From: Nitrospira sp.
Lineage (GTDB): Bacteria > Nitrospirota > Nitrospiria > Nitrospirales > Nitrospiraceae
Assembly (NCBI GenBank): GCA_005116745.1
Contig: SWDS01000006.1
Span: forward strand, 407,389-446,258
DNA length: 38,870 nt
Reading direction: 5' to 3'
Shown: one piece after another, positions 8,511 through 16,615 of the stretch
How the letters are laid out: each line of letters opens with the position of its first letter
Numbering within the stretch: the stretch's first letter is position 1
Notes under the pieces: generated by a model
Seen by the model: the letters and a program-made list of their open reading frames with translations, nothing else
What the model was told of the DNA's origin: nothing
Database searches by the model: none
Program-made: the position numbers and the translations under genes

Positions 8511-8747
8511 ATGCGGTGTAAACGATGTGGTGGATTGATGATTGTGGAGCTGGGTGCGGATGAAGACCTTGCAGAGCAAGCGGCAGGGCGGGGCGCGTTG
8601 CGCTGTGTGAATTGTGGAGCGAGGGTGAATATCAGGATGTTGAGGAATCTTGCGGCTCAATATACCGAAAGACTCGCACCTGTCAGGCAGTCCGTTCCAA
8701 GGCGTCGTCACATCGAACGCCACCTTACTATGGGAGAGGATGTATGA
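8511..8747 (+). CDS. Small zinc-ribbon-like protein
   Basis: The 78-residue product has two CxxC pairs, CKRC (residues 3-6) and CVNC (32-35), the arrangement of a treble-clef or zinc-ribbon knuckle, followed by a basic C-terminus. TAGGAGAT precedes the ATG as a Shine-Dalgarno sequence. Such mini zinc ribbons often bind nucleic acid or act as adaptors; the function here is unknown. It follows the 103-aa unknown gene by 40 nt and would share its transcript. Confidence 0.65.
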   Translation: MRCKRCGGLMIVELGADEDLAEQAAGRGALRCVNCGARVNIRMLRNLAAQYTERLAPVRQSVPRRRHIERHLTMGEDV

Positions 8748-8896
8748 GAAAAGCGAGAAGGGTGAGGGGTGGATTGTGCTCAATGAAATCCCAATGGCGC
8801 AATGGTATGGGCGGATATCATCCGTGTGTGTATATGCAACGGTCCATCTTTCAGTATCGATGGGCGACTTGTTTCCTCTGGGTTGAGCACAGCTGA
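8744..8896 (+). CDS. Possible 50-aa ORF coupled to the zinc-ribbon gene
   Basis: An ATG at 8744 overlaps the stop of the zinc-ribbon gene (ATGA) and opens a frame of about 50 codons starting MRKARRVRGGLCSMK and ending WVEHS. The overlap is the only argument for translation; the product matches nothing I know and its Trp/Cys/Arg content is typical of random frames. If it is not a gene, the 182 nt between 8747 and 8930 are untranslated leader. Confidence 0.2.
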   Translation: MRKARRVRGGLCSMKSQWRNGMGGYHPCVYMQRSIFQYRWATCFLWVEHS

Positions 8897-8929
8897 GTTC
8901 CGGCACTTTCAGGAAACAGGGATGACCCG

Positions 8930-9628
8930 ATGGACAAACTCACTGGAAGACGAAAACCGATTCGTGTGTTGCTGATCGATGATTCCATGCTGACTCTGCA
9001 TGGGCTCAAGACTTTCCTTTCCACAAACCCTCACATCGAAATCATGGGCATTGCTCGTACTCCCTCGGAAGCCTTAGACGCGATACGGGTACACCAGCCG
9101 GATGTCGTGATGTTGGAGACTCGCCTGGGGCAAATAAGTGGAATCGACTTATGTAGAACCATCCGTGAGTCATATCCACACATCGGCGTGCTCTTTTTTA
9201 CGGCGCATGACGATAAGGAGCTCCTGCGAGCAGCCATCATGGCCGATGCGCACGGTTACCTGCTGAAGGGCGCAGCGGCTGAGGCGGTTGCGAGGAGTAT
9301 CGAGATTGTTGCGAGTGGGAGGGCGATCATGGATCAGCAGTTGACTCAGCAAGTCATCACATGGGCTCGGGATGGAGCGTTGGCTGGACAAGAGCGGATC
9401 CCCTATAGCTGTTCGAAAGATGACCGGCAGCTACTCTCTCTGGTGGCTCTCGGGAAGACAAACAAGGAGATTGCACAAGAATTGAATCTTGTGCCTCGCG
9501 TGGTGGCCACTCGCTTACAACGAATCTACAAGCGTTTGAAGATATCCAGACGATCCGAGGCGGCACGCTACTATGTGCAGTTGGAAAAGGATCCGCATGG
9601 ACTTGAAGGCGTTGCTCACCAGAACTAG
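8930..9628 (+). CDS. NarL/FixJ-type response regulator with Glu at the phospho-acceptor position
   Basis: The 232-residue protein has an N-terminal receiver domain (about 11-125) and a C-terminal LuxR-type helix-turn-helix (about 165-220; LVALGKTNKEIAQELNLV). The acidic pocket (IDDS, Asp17-Asp18), the Thr switch (FFTAHDD) and the conserved Lys (YLLKG) are present. In PDVVMLETRL the residue aligned with the phosphorylated Asp is Glu63 (GAG at 9116-9118). Asp-to-Glu at this site can mimic phosphorylation, so the protein may be constitutively active or controlled otherwise. No histidine kinase is adjacent. GGGATGACCCG precedes the ATG as a weak ribosome-binding site. Confidence 0.9.
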   Translation: MDKLTGRRKPIRVLLIDDSMLTLHGLKTFLSTNPHIEIMGIARTPSEALDAIRVHQPDVVMLETRLGQISGIDLCRTIRESYPHIGVLFFTAHDDKELLRAAIMADAHGYLLKGAAAEAVARSIEIVASGRAIMDQQLTQQVITWARDGALAGQERIPYSCSKDDRQLLSLVALGKTNKEIAQELNLVPRVVATRLQRIYKRLKISRRSEAARYYVQLEKDPHGLEGVAHQN

Positions 9629-9898
9629 CCACGTATCAGGCCTGTATGGAGACGATCTGGTGATCGTGAAGCCGGACTGTCTCAACCACGAATCGCTACT
9701 CCATGGCCGTCATCGCTCAGAGTCGCGAGACCAGTATGGAGCGACGCCATGGCGTTCTCCTCTGTCTGGACATTGAAGAGCTCTATGCTGGGTCTCGCAC
9801 AGGCCGACAACAGCCTCTTGCAGTGTCACGGCAATCTAGGTATATACCCAAGGGCAACTTACCCTAACTGAACAACTTAGCCACACGAAGGAGGATAA
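9629..9898. other. 270-bp intergenic region
   Basis: No gene is recognised. The 10-bp palindrome GGTATATACC lies at 9839-9848, about 50 nt before the DUF481 gene, and could be an operator. AAGGAGG at 9888-9894 is a near-perfect Shine-Dalgarno sequence for the ATG at 9899. No sigma-54 or clear sigma-70 promoter was found. Confidence 0.5.
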
Positions 9899-11002
9899 AT
9901 GAAGCCACTCATGTTACTGGTCGCAGTCTTAGCTCTGGGCGCGATGGCGACGCCGAGTCTTGCTGATGATGGGGCGCTCGCGACTACGCCGGTACCGATC
10001 CTTGATGTCGTGACCTTGAAAGACGGCAGCGTCATCTATGGTGAAGTGATCGAGATGTCGGGCGGGTTACTACAGATCAAGAACTCTCTGGCAGGCGATA
10101 TCATCAAGCTCAAATGGGCTGAAGTGAGCAAGCTGGCGGTCTCGCACCCGGTACCCTTTCATTTAAAGGAGGGGACCGTGCTTGTTGGCACGGCCGAAGA
10201 GGGAGAACCGGGGACGATGAAGGTGAAGGCTGGGCCAAACGGAAACATGATGACGGTTCCGATCAATGCCGTGACACAGGTGAACCCGGTTATTCAGTCG
10301 CCGGTCATCTACTCCGGGAGCCTCAATGCGGGCTACTCGGCTGCCGTGGGAAACAGCCATCTCCGGAACGTGAGTGTTCTAGGAGATCTTGTGGCACGCA
10401 GTGAGCAGCTCCGGCTGACCCTCCTGGGTCGCTACGTCAATGCAGACAACAACGGTAGTTTACAGGTCAGGAATGCCCGCGGCACGATCAAGCTGGACTT
10501 CTTTATCACGAAACGGTTTTTCTGGTATGCGTCGGCCTATGTGGAAAACGATTTTCTCCAAAACCTCAAGCTGAGAACGGCGATCTCCAGTGGCCCGGGG
10601 TATCAATTTCTTGAGCGTGGAGATCTGAAGGGTATCTTTAAGGATATGACCTTCTACGCCGAAGCCGGTCCAACGTATTTTAACGAGGACTACCGGGATA
10701 ATAGCATCACTGCTGATCGGGGGAGCTTTCGCGCACGCGTGGCCATGAAATTGGATTGGCCGCTGTTCGATGGCCGTGTCACGCTGTACCATTACAATGA
10801 AATATTCCCCTCGGTCCAGAACGCGTCGGATTTCTTCTTCACGATGGATAACGGGGTTCGCATGAAGATTTTGGCCGGTCTGGCGAGCGGATTCCAGGTG
10901 ACCACCCGCTACAACAATCGGCCGCCTGCCGGCACGGGCGATACCGATAACTTATACTTGCTTACGTTAGGGTATGCGTTCGACACCACTCGCACACGAT
11001 AG
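9899..11002 (+). CDS. DUF481 family outer-membrane protein
   Basis: The 367-residue protein has a clear Sec signal peptide (about 1-22, MKPLMLLVAVLALGAMATPS then LADDG). Residues 35-130 form a beta-rich domain with repeats of the VTLKDGSVIYGEVIEM type. From about 135 the sequence has alternating amphipathic strands ending in an aromatic-rich terminus (LYLLTLGYAFDTTRTR), typical of DUF481 beta-barrel proteins such as YdiY. It is predicted to sit in the outer membrane; the substrate is unknown. A strong Shine-Dalgarno sequence precedes the ATG. The mscL gene follows after 48 nt. Confidence 0.85.
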   Translation: MKPLMLLVAVLALGAMATPSLADDGALATTPVPILDVVTLKDGSVIYGEVIEMSGGLLQIKNSLAGDIIKLKWAEVSKLAVSHPVPFHLKEGTVLVGTAEEGEPGTMKVKAGPNGNMMTVPINAVTQVNPVIQSPVIYSGSLNAGYSAAVGNSHLRNVSVLGDLVARSEQLRLTLLGRYVNADNNGSLQVRNARGTIKLDFFITKRFFWYASAYVENDFLQNLKLRTAISSGPGYQFLERGDLKGIFKDMTFYAEAGPTYFNEDYRDNSITADRGSFRARVAMKLDWPLFDGRVTLYHYNEIFPSVQNASDFFFTMDNGVRMKILAGLASGFQVTTRYNNRPPAGTGDTDNLYLLTLGYAFDTTRTR

Positions 11003-11015
11003 GCTGCGTGCAGCC
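11002..11015 (+). terminator. Short hairpin between the DUF481 gene and mscL
   Basis: GGCTGC and GCAGCC flank a 2-nt centre, overlapping the last base of the stop codon. There is no T-tract and the loop is tight, so it may only be a weak attenuator or chance. Confidence 0.15.
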
Positions 11016-11050
11016 TCGTACGGAGCTGCGTTCTTATAAGGAGAAACACT

Positions 11051-11473
11051 ATGCTGAAAGAGTTCAAAGAGTTTGCCATGAAGGGGAATGTCCTCGACAT
11101 GGCGATCGGCGTCATCATCGGTGGCGCATTCGGGAAAATTGTGTCGTCCATGGTCAGCGACGTGCTGATGCCGCCCATTGGGTTACTGATGGGCAAGGTA
11201 GATTTTTCAAGCCTCTTCATTGATTTGTCCAGAACATCCCCCGTGTCTCTCGCCGCAGCCAAAGCTGCTGGAGCCCCGACGATTAATTACGGTGTTTTTC
11301 TACAGAGCATGTTCGACTTCATTATTGTTGCCTTCGTCATCTTCATGTTGGTCAAGCAGGTGAATCGATTTAAGAAGGAAGAGCCTGCAGCCCCACCGCC
11401 GCCTCCCCCGGCGCCGAGCAATGAGGAGAAACTGTTGACGGAAATCCGCGATCTCCTTAAGCACCGTCAATGA
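11051..11473 (+). CDS. mscL: Large-conductance mechanosensitive channel MscL
   Basis: The 140-residue protein matches MscL throughout: N-terminal amphipathic helix [22 protein letters not shown]1 with [21 protein letters not shown], a periplasmic loop, TM2 ([20 protein letters not shown]) and a charged C-terminal helix ([15 protein letters not shown]). The family's usual length is about 130-150 aa. A Pro-rich linker (about 113-123, PPPPPPAP) precedes the C-terminal helix. MscL opens a very large pore under extreme membrane tension. AAGGAGAAA lies just before the ATG. Confidence 0.97.
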   Translation: MLKEFKEFAMKGNVLDMAIGVIIGGAFGKIVSSMVSDVLMPPIGLLMGKVDFSSLFIDLSRTSPVSLAAAKAAGAPTINYGVFLQSMFDFIIVAFVIFMLVKQVNRFKKEEPAAPPPPPPAPSNEEKLLTEIRDLLKHRQ

Positions 11474-11555
11474 AGATCGGCGGTCTAACCAGCAATACGG
11501 CGTGGGAGAGTGATCGGCCCATTCCTATTGCGATATCGATACGAAGGAGGTCCTC

Positions 11556-12416
11556 ATGCGGTTAGGTAAAGGCGTCCTATTGATGACAGGACTTGTTACC
11601 TTGGTGGGGTGTTCTTCTCTGAATCATTCTGATGGCTACATTAAGCAACCCACTGTTTGTGTTGACAAAAAGTGGTATGGCTATTACCAGGGCACTGGGT
11701 GCCCCTCCACGGCGAAAGTCGCAGCCGCCACTCCCGCTGCATCCGATGAGCTCGATATGGCAAGGCGCGACATCGGCGCCTTACAGAAGCGGATTGCGGA
11801 TCTCGATGGCCAATTGGTTGCTGCAAATCAGCGCGTAGCTGATCTCGATGGACGGCGAGGTCCAACAGATGATGACCTCAGCAATCTACAAAAGCGGGTT
11901 GTGTATCTTCAGAACCAATTGGATGAACGTGAGGCTCGTCTAGCGGCCATGGGTAGGCAGTCGGCTGATAGCAGCCTGGCGAAGGCAGAAAAGGATCTGT
12001 TGAAGGCGCTGCAGCCAGAAATTGCCAAGGGAACGGTCGCGGTCCATCAAACAGGTAACGCGCTCACGATTAACCTGGCATCCGGCCTATTGTTTGAGTC
12101 GGGACAGGATCAGCTGAAAGCCGGCGGTGCTGATGCGTTGAACCGTGTGGGGGGCGTGCTGAAAGACTTCCCGGAAAAACAGGTGCATGTCGCAGGGTAC
12201 GCGGATAACGTCCCAATCAAGGGCGCGTTGCAAAAAAAGTATCCATCGAATAAAGAGCTTTCTGACGCACGTGCGAACAGCGCAGCCCAGGCTCTGCGGG
12301 TTGGTGGTGTGGCCAGCCTCACGGCTGCTGGTCATGGCGAGAGTGATCCGGTCGCCAGCAATAGCACCGCGACGGGACGCGCGAAAAATCGACGGGTTGA
12401 GGTGGTCGTCAAGTAA
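11556..12416 (+). CDS. OmpA-like lipoprotein (first of a tandem pair)
   Basis: The 286-residue precursor has a lipoprotein signal with lipobox LVGC (Cys19). An N-terminal motif, IKQPTVCVDKKWYGYYQG followed by GCPST, is shared with the next gene. A coiled coil follows (about 60-135), then a C-terminal OmpA-like peptidoglycan-binding domain (about 165-286; GLLFESGQDQLK, ELSDARANSAAQAL, NRRVEVVVK). It probably tethers the outer membrane to peptidoglycan. AAGGAGGTCCTC before the ATG is a strong ribosome-binding site. A long hairpin separates it from its paralogue. Confidence 0.9.
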   Translation: MRLGKGVLLMTGLVTLVGCSSLNHSDGYIKQPTVCVDKKWYGYYQGTGCPSTAKVAAATPAASDELDMARRDIGALQKRIADLDGQLVAANQRVADLDGRRGPTDDDLSNLQKRVVYLQNQLDEREARLAAMGRQSADSSLAKAEKDLLKALQPEIAKGTVAVHQTGNALTINLASGLLFESGQDQLKAGGADALNRVGGVLKDFPEKQVHVAGYADNVPIKGALQKKYPSNKELSDARANSAAQALRVGGVASLTAAGHGESDPVASNSTATGRAKNRRVEVVVK

Positions 12417-12449
12417 TAGGTCGCGTTTCTTTCTGTGCCTGAACAAGCG

Positions 12450-12479
12450 AAGGGACTCTTCCCGAGGGAAGAGTCCCTT
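12450..12479 (+). terminator. Perfect 14-bp-stem hairpin between the lipoprotein genes
   Basis: Arms at 12450-12463 and 12466-12479 are perfectly complementary (one arm reads AAGGGACTCTTCCC); in practice the stem would open slightly to a 4-nt loop. Only TTA follows, not a T-tract, so it may be a partial terminator, an attenuator or an mRNA-stabilising element between the paralogues. Confidence 0.55.
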
Positions 12480-12515
12480 ATCAGGGTCATCGTGATTCAG
12501 ATCAAGGAGATCATC

Positions 12516-13547
12516 ATGCAAATGCTCAAGACCACCGTGATTATGACAGGCTTGCTTGCTCTGGTCGGTTGTTCTTCCATGAAGCATTCTGACAGCTTTA
12601 TCAAACAGCCGACTGTTTGTGTTGATAAAAAATGGTACGGGTATCATCAAGGCGCTGGGTGCCCCTCCACTACAAAAGTTGTGGTGCCCGATGCCTCGCA
12701 AGAAATGGCTGCCCGTCTTGCAGCGCTGGAACGAGATCGGTCACGATTAGCCGAGGAACTGGAAGTTGCGCGACGACAAAACGGAACCCTCAGTAGCCGT
12801 GTCAGTGAATTAGAAGGACAACTCGCCGACCGTGATCGGGAAATTGCCGCGCTTCGTTCTGGAGCCGGTGACAATGCGGCCTTCGCAGGTCAGCTTTCGG
12901 CTGCACAGAGTGAGAAAGATCGGCTTGCAGCGGAACTGGCTGCGGCGAGACAGCACAACGAGGATCATGACCGGCTGGCGGCGGAGTCGGAGTCACAATT
13001 AGCAGCGTTGAAGCAACGCAACTCCGACCTTGAGTCCCAACTAGCCGATCGAGACAAGGAGCTCTCCGGTCTTCGTGGCGACCTCTCCTCAGAGATGGCG
13101 AAATTGAAGCAGGCGGAGCGCGGATTGATCAGGGCACTCAAGCCGCAAATCGATGAAAGAAATATCACCGTTGATCTCAATAACGAGCGATTGCTCATCA
13201 ACCTGGCTTCCGGCTACCTCTTCGGGTCGGGCGAAGACCAGCTCAAGCCGGCTGGAGCCGATGCGCTCAAACAGGTCGGGTCTATCCTCAAAGATTTTCC
13301 AGAGTATAAAGTTCATGTTGAAGGCCATACCGACAATCGGCCGATTCTCGGCGCGTTGAAAAAGAAGTTCCCGTCCAACAAGGAATTGTCCGAAGCACGA
13401 GCGACGAACGCCGCGCAAGCATTGGCGGACGGGGGGCTCTCCGGCGCCCATGCCATGGGAGTCGCTGATACAAAGCCGGTGATGCCGAATGTCACCACCG
13501 AGGGGCGGGCCAAAAACCGCCGCGTTGAAATCAGCGTGACCAAGTAG
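12516..13547 (+). CDS. OmpA-like lipoprotein (second of a tandem pair, longer coiled coil)
   Basis: I choose the ATG at 12516 (MQMLKTTV), giving 343 residues, because it follows AAGGAGA and begins a lipoprotein signal with LVGC (Cys19); the longer frame from 12435 runs through the hairpin. The N-terminal region IKQPTVCVDKKWYGY is nearly identical to the upstream paralogue. The coiled coil is about 60 residues longer (about 65-210). The OmpA-like domain fills the last 120 residues (GYLFGSGEDQLK, ELSEARATNAAQAL, NRRVEISVTK). The pair probably arose by tandem duplication, and the longer coiled coil would let this copy span a wider periplasmic gap. Confidence 0.9.
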   Translation: MQMLKTTVIMTGLLALVGCSSMKHSDSFIKQPTVCVDKKWYGYHQGAGCPSTTKVVVPDASQEMAARLAALERDRSRLAEELEVARRQNGTLSSRVSELEGQLADRDREIAALRSGAGDNAAFAGQLSAAQSEKDRLAAELAAARQHNEDHDRLAAESESQLAALKQRNSDLESQLADRDKELSGLRGDLSSEMAKLKQAERGLIRALKPQIDERNITVDLNNERLLINLASGYLFGSGEDQLKPAGADALKQVGSILKDFPEYKVHVEGHTDNRPILGALKKKFPSNKELSEARATNAAQALADGGLSGAHAMGVADTKPVMPNVTTEGRAKNRRVEISVTK

Positions 13548-13562
13548 TAGGCCCATGTCTCA

Positions 13563-13591
13563 GAGGAGCGGCGAGGATATCGCCGCTCCTC
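13563..13591 (+). terminator. 12-bp-stem hairpin after the second lipoprotein gene
   Basis: GAGGAGCGGCGA (13563-13574) pairs perfectly with TCGCCGCTCCTC (13580-13591) around a 5-nt loop, 16 nt after the stop codon. There is no clear T-tract, so termination strength is uncertain. Confidence 0.5.
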
Positions 13592-13627
13592 CCATATCAC
13601 CTGCGAATCGGCTGAAAGGAGATTGCA

Positions 13628-13885
13628 ATGAAATTGAAAATGGCTCAAGTGAGCGCAGTGGTGACGGTGTTTTTCGTCGGTCTTAGCACATCGGCATGGG
13701 CTGTCGATATGGGTGCTATGAAGCAGAAAGTTGAGACCGTGAAAGGTCAAGCGGAGAACGTGAAAAAAGAGGGTGGTGAGACCGCACAAAGTGCCAAGGA
13801 TCTGAAGGCGCAAGATGCGATGAAAAACGCTGGAGAAGCGAAGGACGAGGGGAAGAAACTCAAGGACGCCGTCACAGGCAAGTAG
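13628..13885 (+). CDS. Small exported helical protein
   Basis: The 85-residue precursor has a signal peptide ending in AWA (about 1-25). The mature part is about 60 residues, very rich in Lys, Glu, Ala and Gln, with helix-type repeats (MKQKVETVKGQAENVKKEGG) and no Cys. It resembles small periplasmic stress or apolipoprotein-like proteins in composition only. GAAAGGAGATT precedes the ATG. It follows the OmpA-like lipoproteins, so an envelope role is likely. No family can be named. Confidence 0.7.
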   Translation: MKLKMAQVSAVVTVFFVGLSTSAWAVDMGAMKQKVETVKGQAENVKKEGGETAQSAKDLKAQDAMKNAGEAKDEGKKLKDAVTGK

Positions 13886-13912
13886 CGTGTGAAAAATGTT
13901 CCTTCACGGTTA

Positions 13913-13939
13913 GGCTGGCGCGCCATGGACGCGCCAGCC
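13913..13939 (+). terminator. GC-rich 10-bp-stem hairpin after the small exported gene
   Basis: GGCTGGCGCG (13913-13922) pairs with CGCGCCAGCC (13930-13939) around a 7-nt loop, 27 nt after the stop codon. No T-tract follows. Confidence 0.45.
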
Positions 13940-14356
13940 ATTCCAGCCTGGCAGCCCCCATACTCTCCTGTGAAAGAGGTCTTCGCGTAATCAAAAAATG
14001 CTTCCACGATTTCCGTTCGTTGCATGGAGCCAGGATGGTGCTTTCAAGATCCGCACTGGGGATTTCTCGACCTTCTTAAGACAAAACCCGGTCGCAGACA
14101 CCAACTAATTGACGAGAGTAGTTTCCACAAGCAGCTATCTGAATCGCTACTGTATCATTGCGGAAAGAGCAGATGGCTTGAGCCACTCTCCTCACGTAGA
14201 AAGTGAACGATGCCCGGGGTGACGAACACGGCATGCGCGCATGTCTCGCTCGTCATGACTACGCAATTTTTCACACCTGCACCTTGAGTGTTTAGCAAAG
14301 TGTGATGTTGACACATTTGCTTGAGCGGCATAAGGTTCGTCCACCTGACGGAACCC
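13940..14356. other. Intergenic region before the 16-kb cluster, candidate promoter
   Basis: No gene is recognised. CATGCGCGCATG at 14232-14243 is a 12-bp palindrome. An interrupted inverted repeat at 14295-14320 (GCAAAGTGT against ACACATTTGC) overlaps a TTGACA at 14308-14313. With a weak -10 TAAGGT at 14331-14336 (17-nt spacer) this is a possible promoter with a repressor site for the phospholipase D-like gene. Confidence 0.35.
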
Positions 14357-16615
14357 ATGGCCAATATCAGCATCCACGGACGCGTCATCGATGAGCGGGG
14401 GTTTGGCATCGCCGGCTTGACCGTTCGCGCGCTCGACTTCGATCCATTTTTTAGCGAAGACGATGTGCTGGGAATCGGCAAGACAGAAGGCGACGGCACC
14501 TTTCTCATTTCCTACTCGCCGGATGCCTACCGCACCTGGAAAGTCGATCGGAATCCCGACCTCGTCGCCCAAATATTCGGCCCCATCCAGGTAGACCCGT
14601 CACGCTTCGGCACGCGCCTCCTGCACGAAACCCCGGAAGCCAAAGATGTCACCGACTCGAACCACGAGGTCGGCACCATCAGCATCCATCGCAACAACAT
14701 CGAGGGCTGGCTCGTCACTCATACAACGTTAAACCCCGCAGTCGGAGAGCCCGTTGCGCTTTTTCACCACAACCGCATCACGCACCTGATCGACGGAGCC
14801 AAGATGTTCCCCGCAGTGACCGATGCCGCTGAGAGCGCCACCGAATCCATCAACCTGATGACGCTGTTTTTTGACGTCGATAACGGCTTCCTCACCAAGT
14901 TCAAGAGTAGCTTCGACCCGTTGAATCCTCCCTCCACCGGTTGCAAACAGGGAGCGGAAACTTCGCTGGAAGAGGTGCTCAAGAACAAGGGTGGAAAACC
15001 GGTTAATGTGTTGGTGACGAACCTGCCGCTCTCCGCAGAAGACACTGTGACCGAGGTGGCGGAGTTTTTTGCCCAGACGGCGGGCGTGCACACTAATGCG
15101 TTCAACAAGGGCTTCGCCCTGCTGCATGCCAAGGCCATTGTGGTGGATGGGGACCACGCCATCCTCATGGGATCGCCGCTGAAACAGTACTACTTCAACG
15201 ATACCAACCATGCCATCCGCGACGCGCGCCACAAGGGCTCGCTCATGCACGACGTCAACACTGATCTCAAGGGCCCGGCGGTGTCTCACATCGAAAAGAC
15301 GTTCGCGAGCATCTGGAATGCGACCGGCAAACCGATGCTCATCCCTCCGCAGAAGACCTTTCCCGAACTGGCAGTCACGCCTGACGGCGACGTGGCCTCG
15401 GTGCAGGTCCTGCGCACGCTACCAGGAGGCTCGATCAAGCGTGTCAACCCGAGCGATGAAGACCTGCCTTACGGCGAAACCGGCATCCTCGAAGCCTATG
15501 AGCGCGCCATCGCCAACGCCCAGCGCTACATCTACATTGAGAACCAATACTTCACCTCGCCCGAAATCGTCGATGCGCTCATCGCCAGGATGAAGGACAG
15601 CACCAAGCCGCGCCTGCAGATCATCCTGGTCCTCAACCTGCGCCCCGACCTGCCGGGCTACCCGGATCGCCAGATCGACAACGTCAACCAGCTCCGCAGC
15701 GCCGCCAAAACAGGCGGGCATCACCTGGGCGTCTATACCCTCTGGAGCCGATCAGAGAAAGCAGGTAGCGGCGGTGCGGGGAATCCGCGGCGCTACGACG
15801 TGATGCCGGTGTACGTCCACAGTAAGGTCGCCATCATCGACGACGTGTGGGCCACGGCCGGTAGCGCGAACCTCGACGGCACCTCGATGAACTACCACGA
15901 GATCGGCCTGATCATCACCGGCTCCATCCTCGACCGCGCGATCGAAAAGGCGAAGCTCACCAACGATCCAGGCAAATTTCTCTGGGAACTATTCTGGTAT
16001 CTCTTTTTCTTCGTCTTCAAGCAGATCCTGTTCGACCTCAAGACGCTGCTCGTCCTGCTCTTCGTCGCCTACAAACTGATCTTCGACTTCAAGGAGACGC
16101 TGGAGACCATCCGCGAAACGTTGGGCGACGTAGCCGACATTCCCCAACTCATTGCCGACGTCTTCACACGCACCGCCCGACACGCCCTCCCCAGCCGTTC
16201 GCGTCAGCCGTCGCGCAGCGTGGAATTGAACCTGGTGATGTACAGCGGGATTGCCGGCCTGCCGGAGAACGGCGTGGTCAAAGCCTTGCGCCACGAGCTG
16301 TGGCAGGAACACCTGGGGCTGGCCTCGCTGCCGGATCAGCTCAAAACCCTGCCGGCCGATCCGGCATCCTTGACGTGGGTCGCCGAATGGGAACACGCCG
16401 CTACACACCATGTGGATGCCATCAAGAATGACCTGGCGCCGCCGGCCGACCATGCGCCGCACCTGTTGCCTTGGAAGCCGGAGACCGACCCCAAGGAATA
16501 TCTGGCCGCGCTCAAGATCCGCACGTCCACCCTGCGCAACAAGGCGCAGAAGTTCGATTTCAAAACCTGTAAGGTCGACGACAAGAAGGATCTGCTCCCG
16601 TGGCCGATCATCTAG
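14357..16615 (+). CDS. Phospholipase D-like protein with two HKD motifs
   Basis: From the ATG at 14357 (MANISIHG) the product is 752 residues; a TTG at 14321 would add 12 but lies inside the putative promoter. The N-terminus (1-75) looks like a transthyretin/Cna-B-type beta domain (GRVIDERGFGIAGLTVRA). Two HKD motifs define the PLD catalytic pair: HAKAIVVDGDHAILMGS (His257) and HSKVAIIDDVWATAGSANLD (His488). Both keep His, Lys, Asp and the downstream Gly-Ser or Gly-Ser-Ala-Asn, so the enzyme should be active as a phosphodiesterase or transphosphatidylase. A strongly hydrophobic stretch (about 540-585, WYLFFFVFKQILFDLKTLLV) suggests membrane insertion. The next gene starts 16 nt before this stop. 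First gene of the 16-kb cluster. Confidence 0.87.
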   Translation: MANISIHGRVIDERGFGIAGLTVRALDFDPFFSEDDVLGIGKTEGDGTFLISYSPDAYRTWKVDRNPDLVAQIFGPIQVDPSRFGTRLLHETPEAKDVTDSNHEVGTISIHRNNIEGWLVTHTTLNPAVGEPVALFHHNRITHLIDGAKMFPAVTDAAESATESINLMTLFFDVDNGFLTKFKSSFDPLNPPSTGCKQGAETSLEEVLKNKGGKPVNVLVTNLPLSAEDTVTEVAEFFAQTAGVHTNAFNKGFALLHAKAIVVDGDHAILMGSPLKQYYFNDTNHAIRDARHKGSLMHDVNTDLKGPAVSHIEKTFASIWNATGKPMLIPPQKTFPELAVTPDGDVASVQVLRTLPGGSIKRVNPSDEDLPYGETGILEAYERAIANAQRYIYIENQYFTSPEIVDALIARMKDSTKPRLQIILVLNLRPDLPGYPDRQIDNVNQLRSAAKTGGHHLGVYTLWSRSEKAGSGGAGNPRRYDVMPVYVHSKVAIIDDVWATAGSANLDGTSMNYHEIGLIITGSILDRAIEKAKLTNDPGKFLWELFWYLFFFVFKQILFDLKTLLVLLFVAYKLIFDFKETLETIRETLGDVADIPQLIADVFTRTARHALPSRSRQPSRSVELNLVMYSGIAGLPENGVVKALRHELWQEHLGLASLPDQLKTLPADPASLTWVAEWEHAATHHVDAIKNDLAPPADHAPHLLPWKPETDPKEYLAALKIRTSTLRNKAQKFDFKTCKVDDKKDLLPWPII

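Noticed and set aside
14024-14206. 60-aa ORF before the PLD gene
   Set aside because: It has an unusual Trp, Cys and Pro composition, no ribosome-binding site and no recognisable family, and it lies in a hairpin-rich intergenic region.
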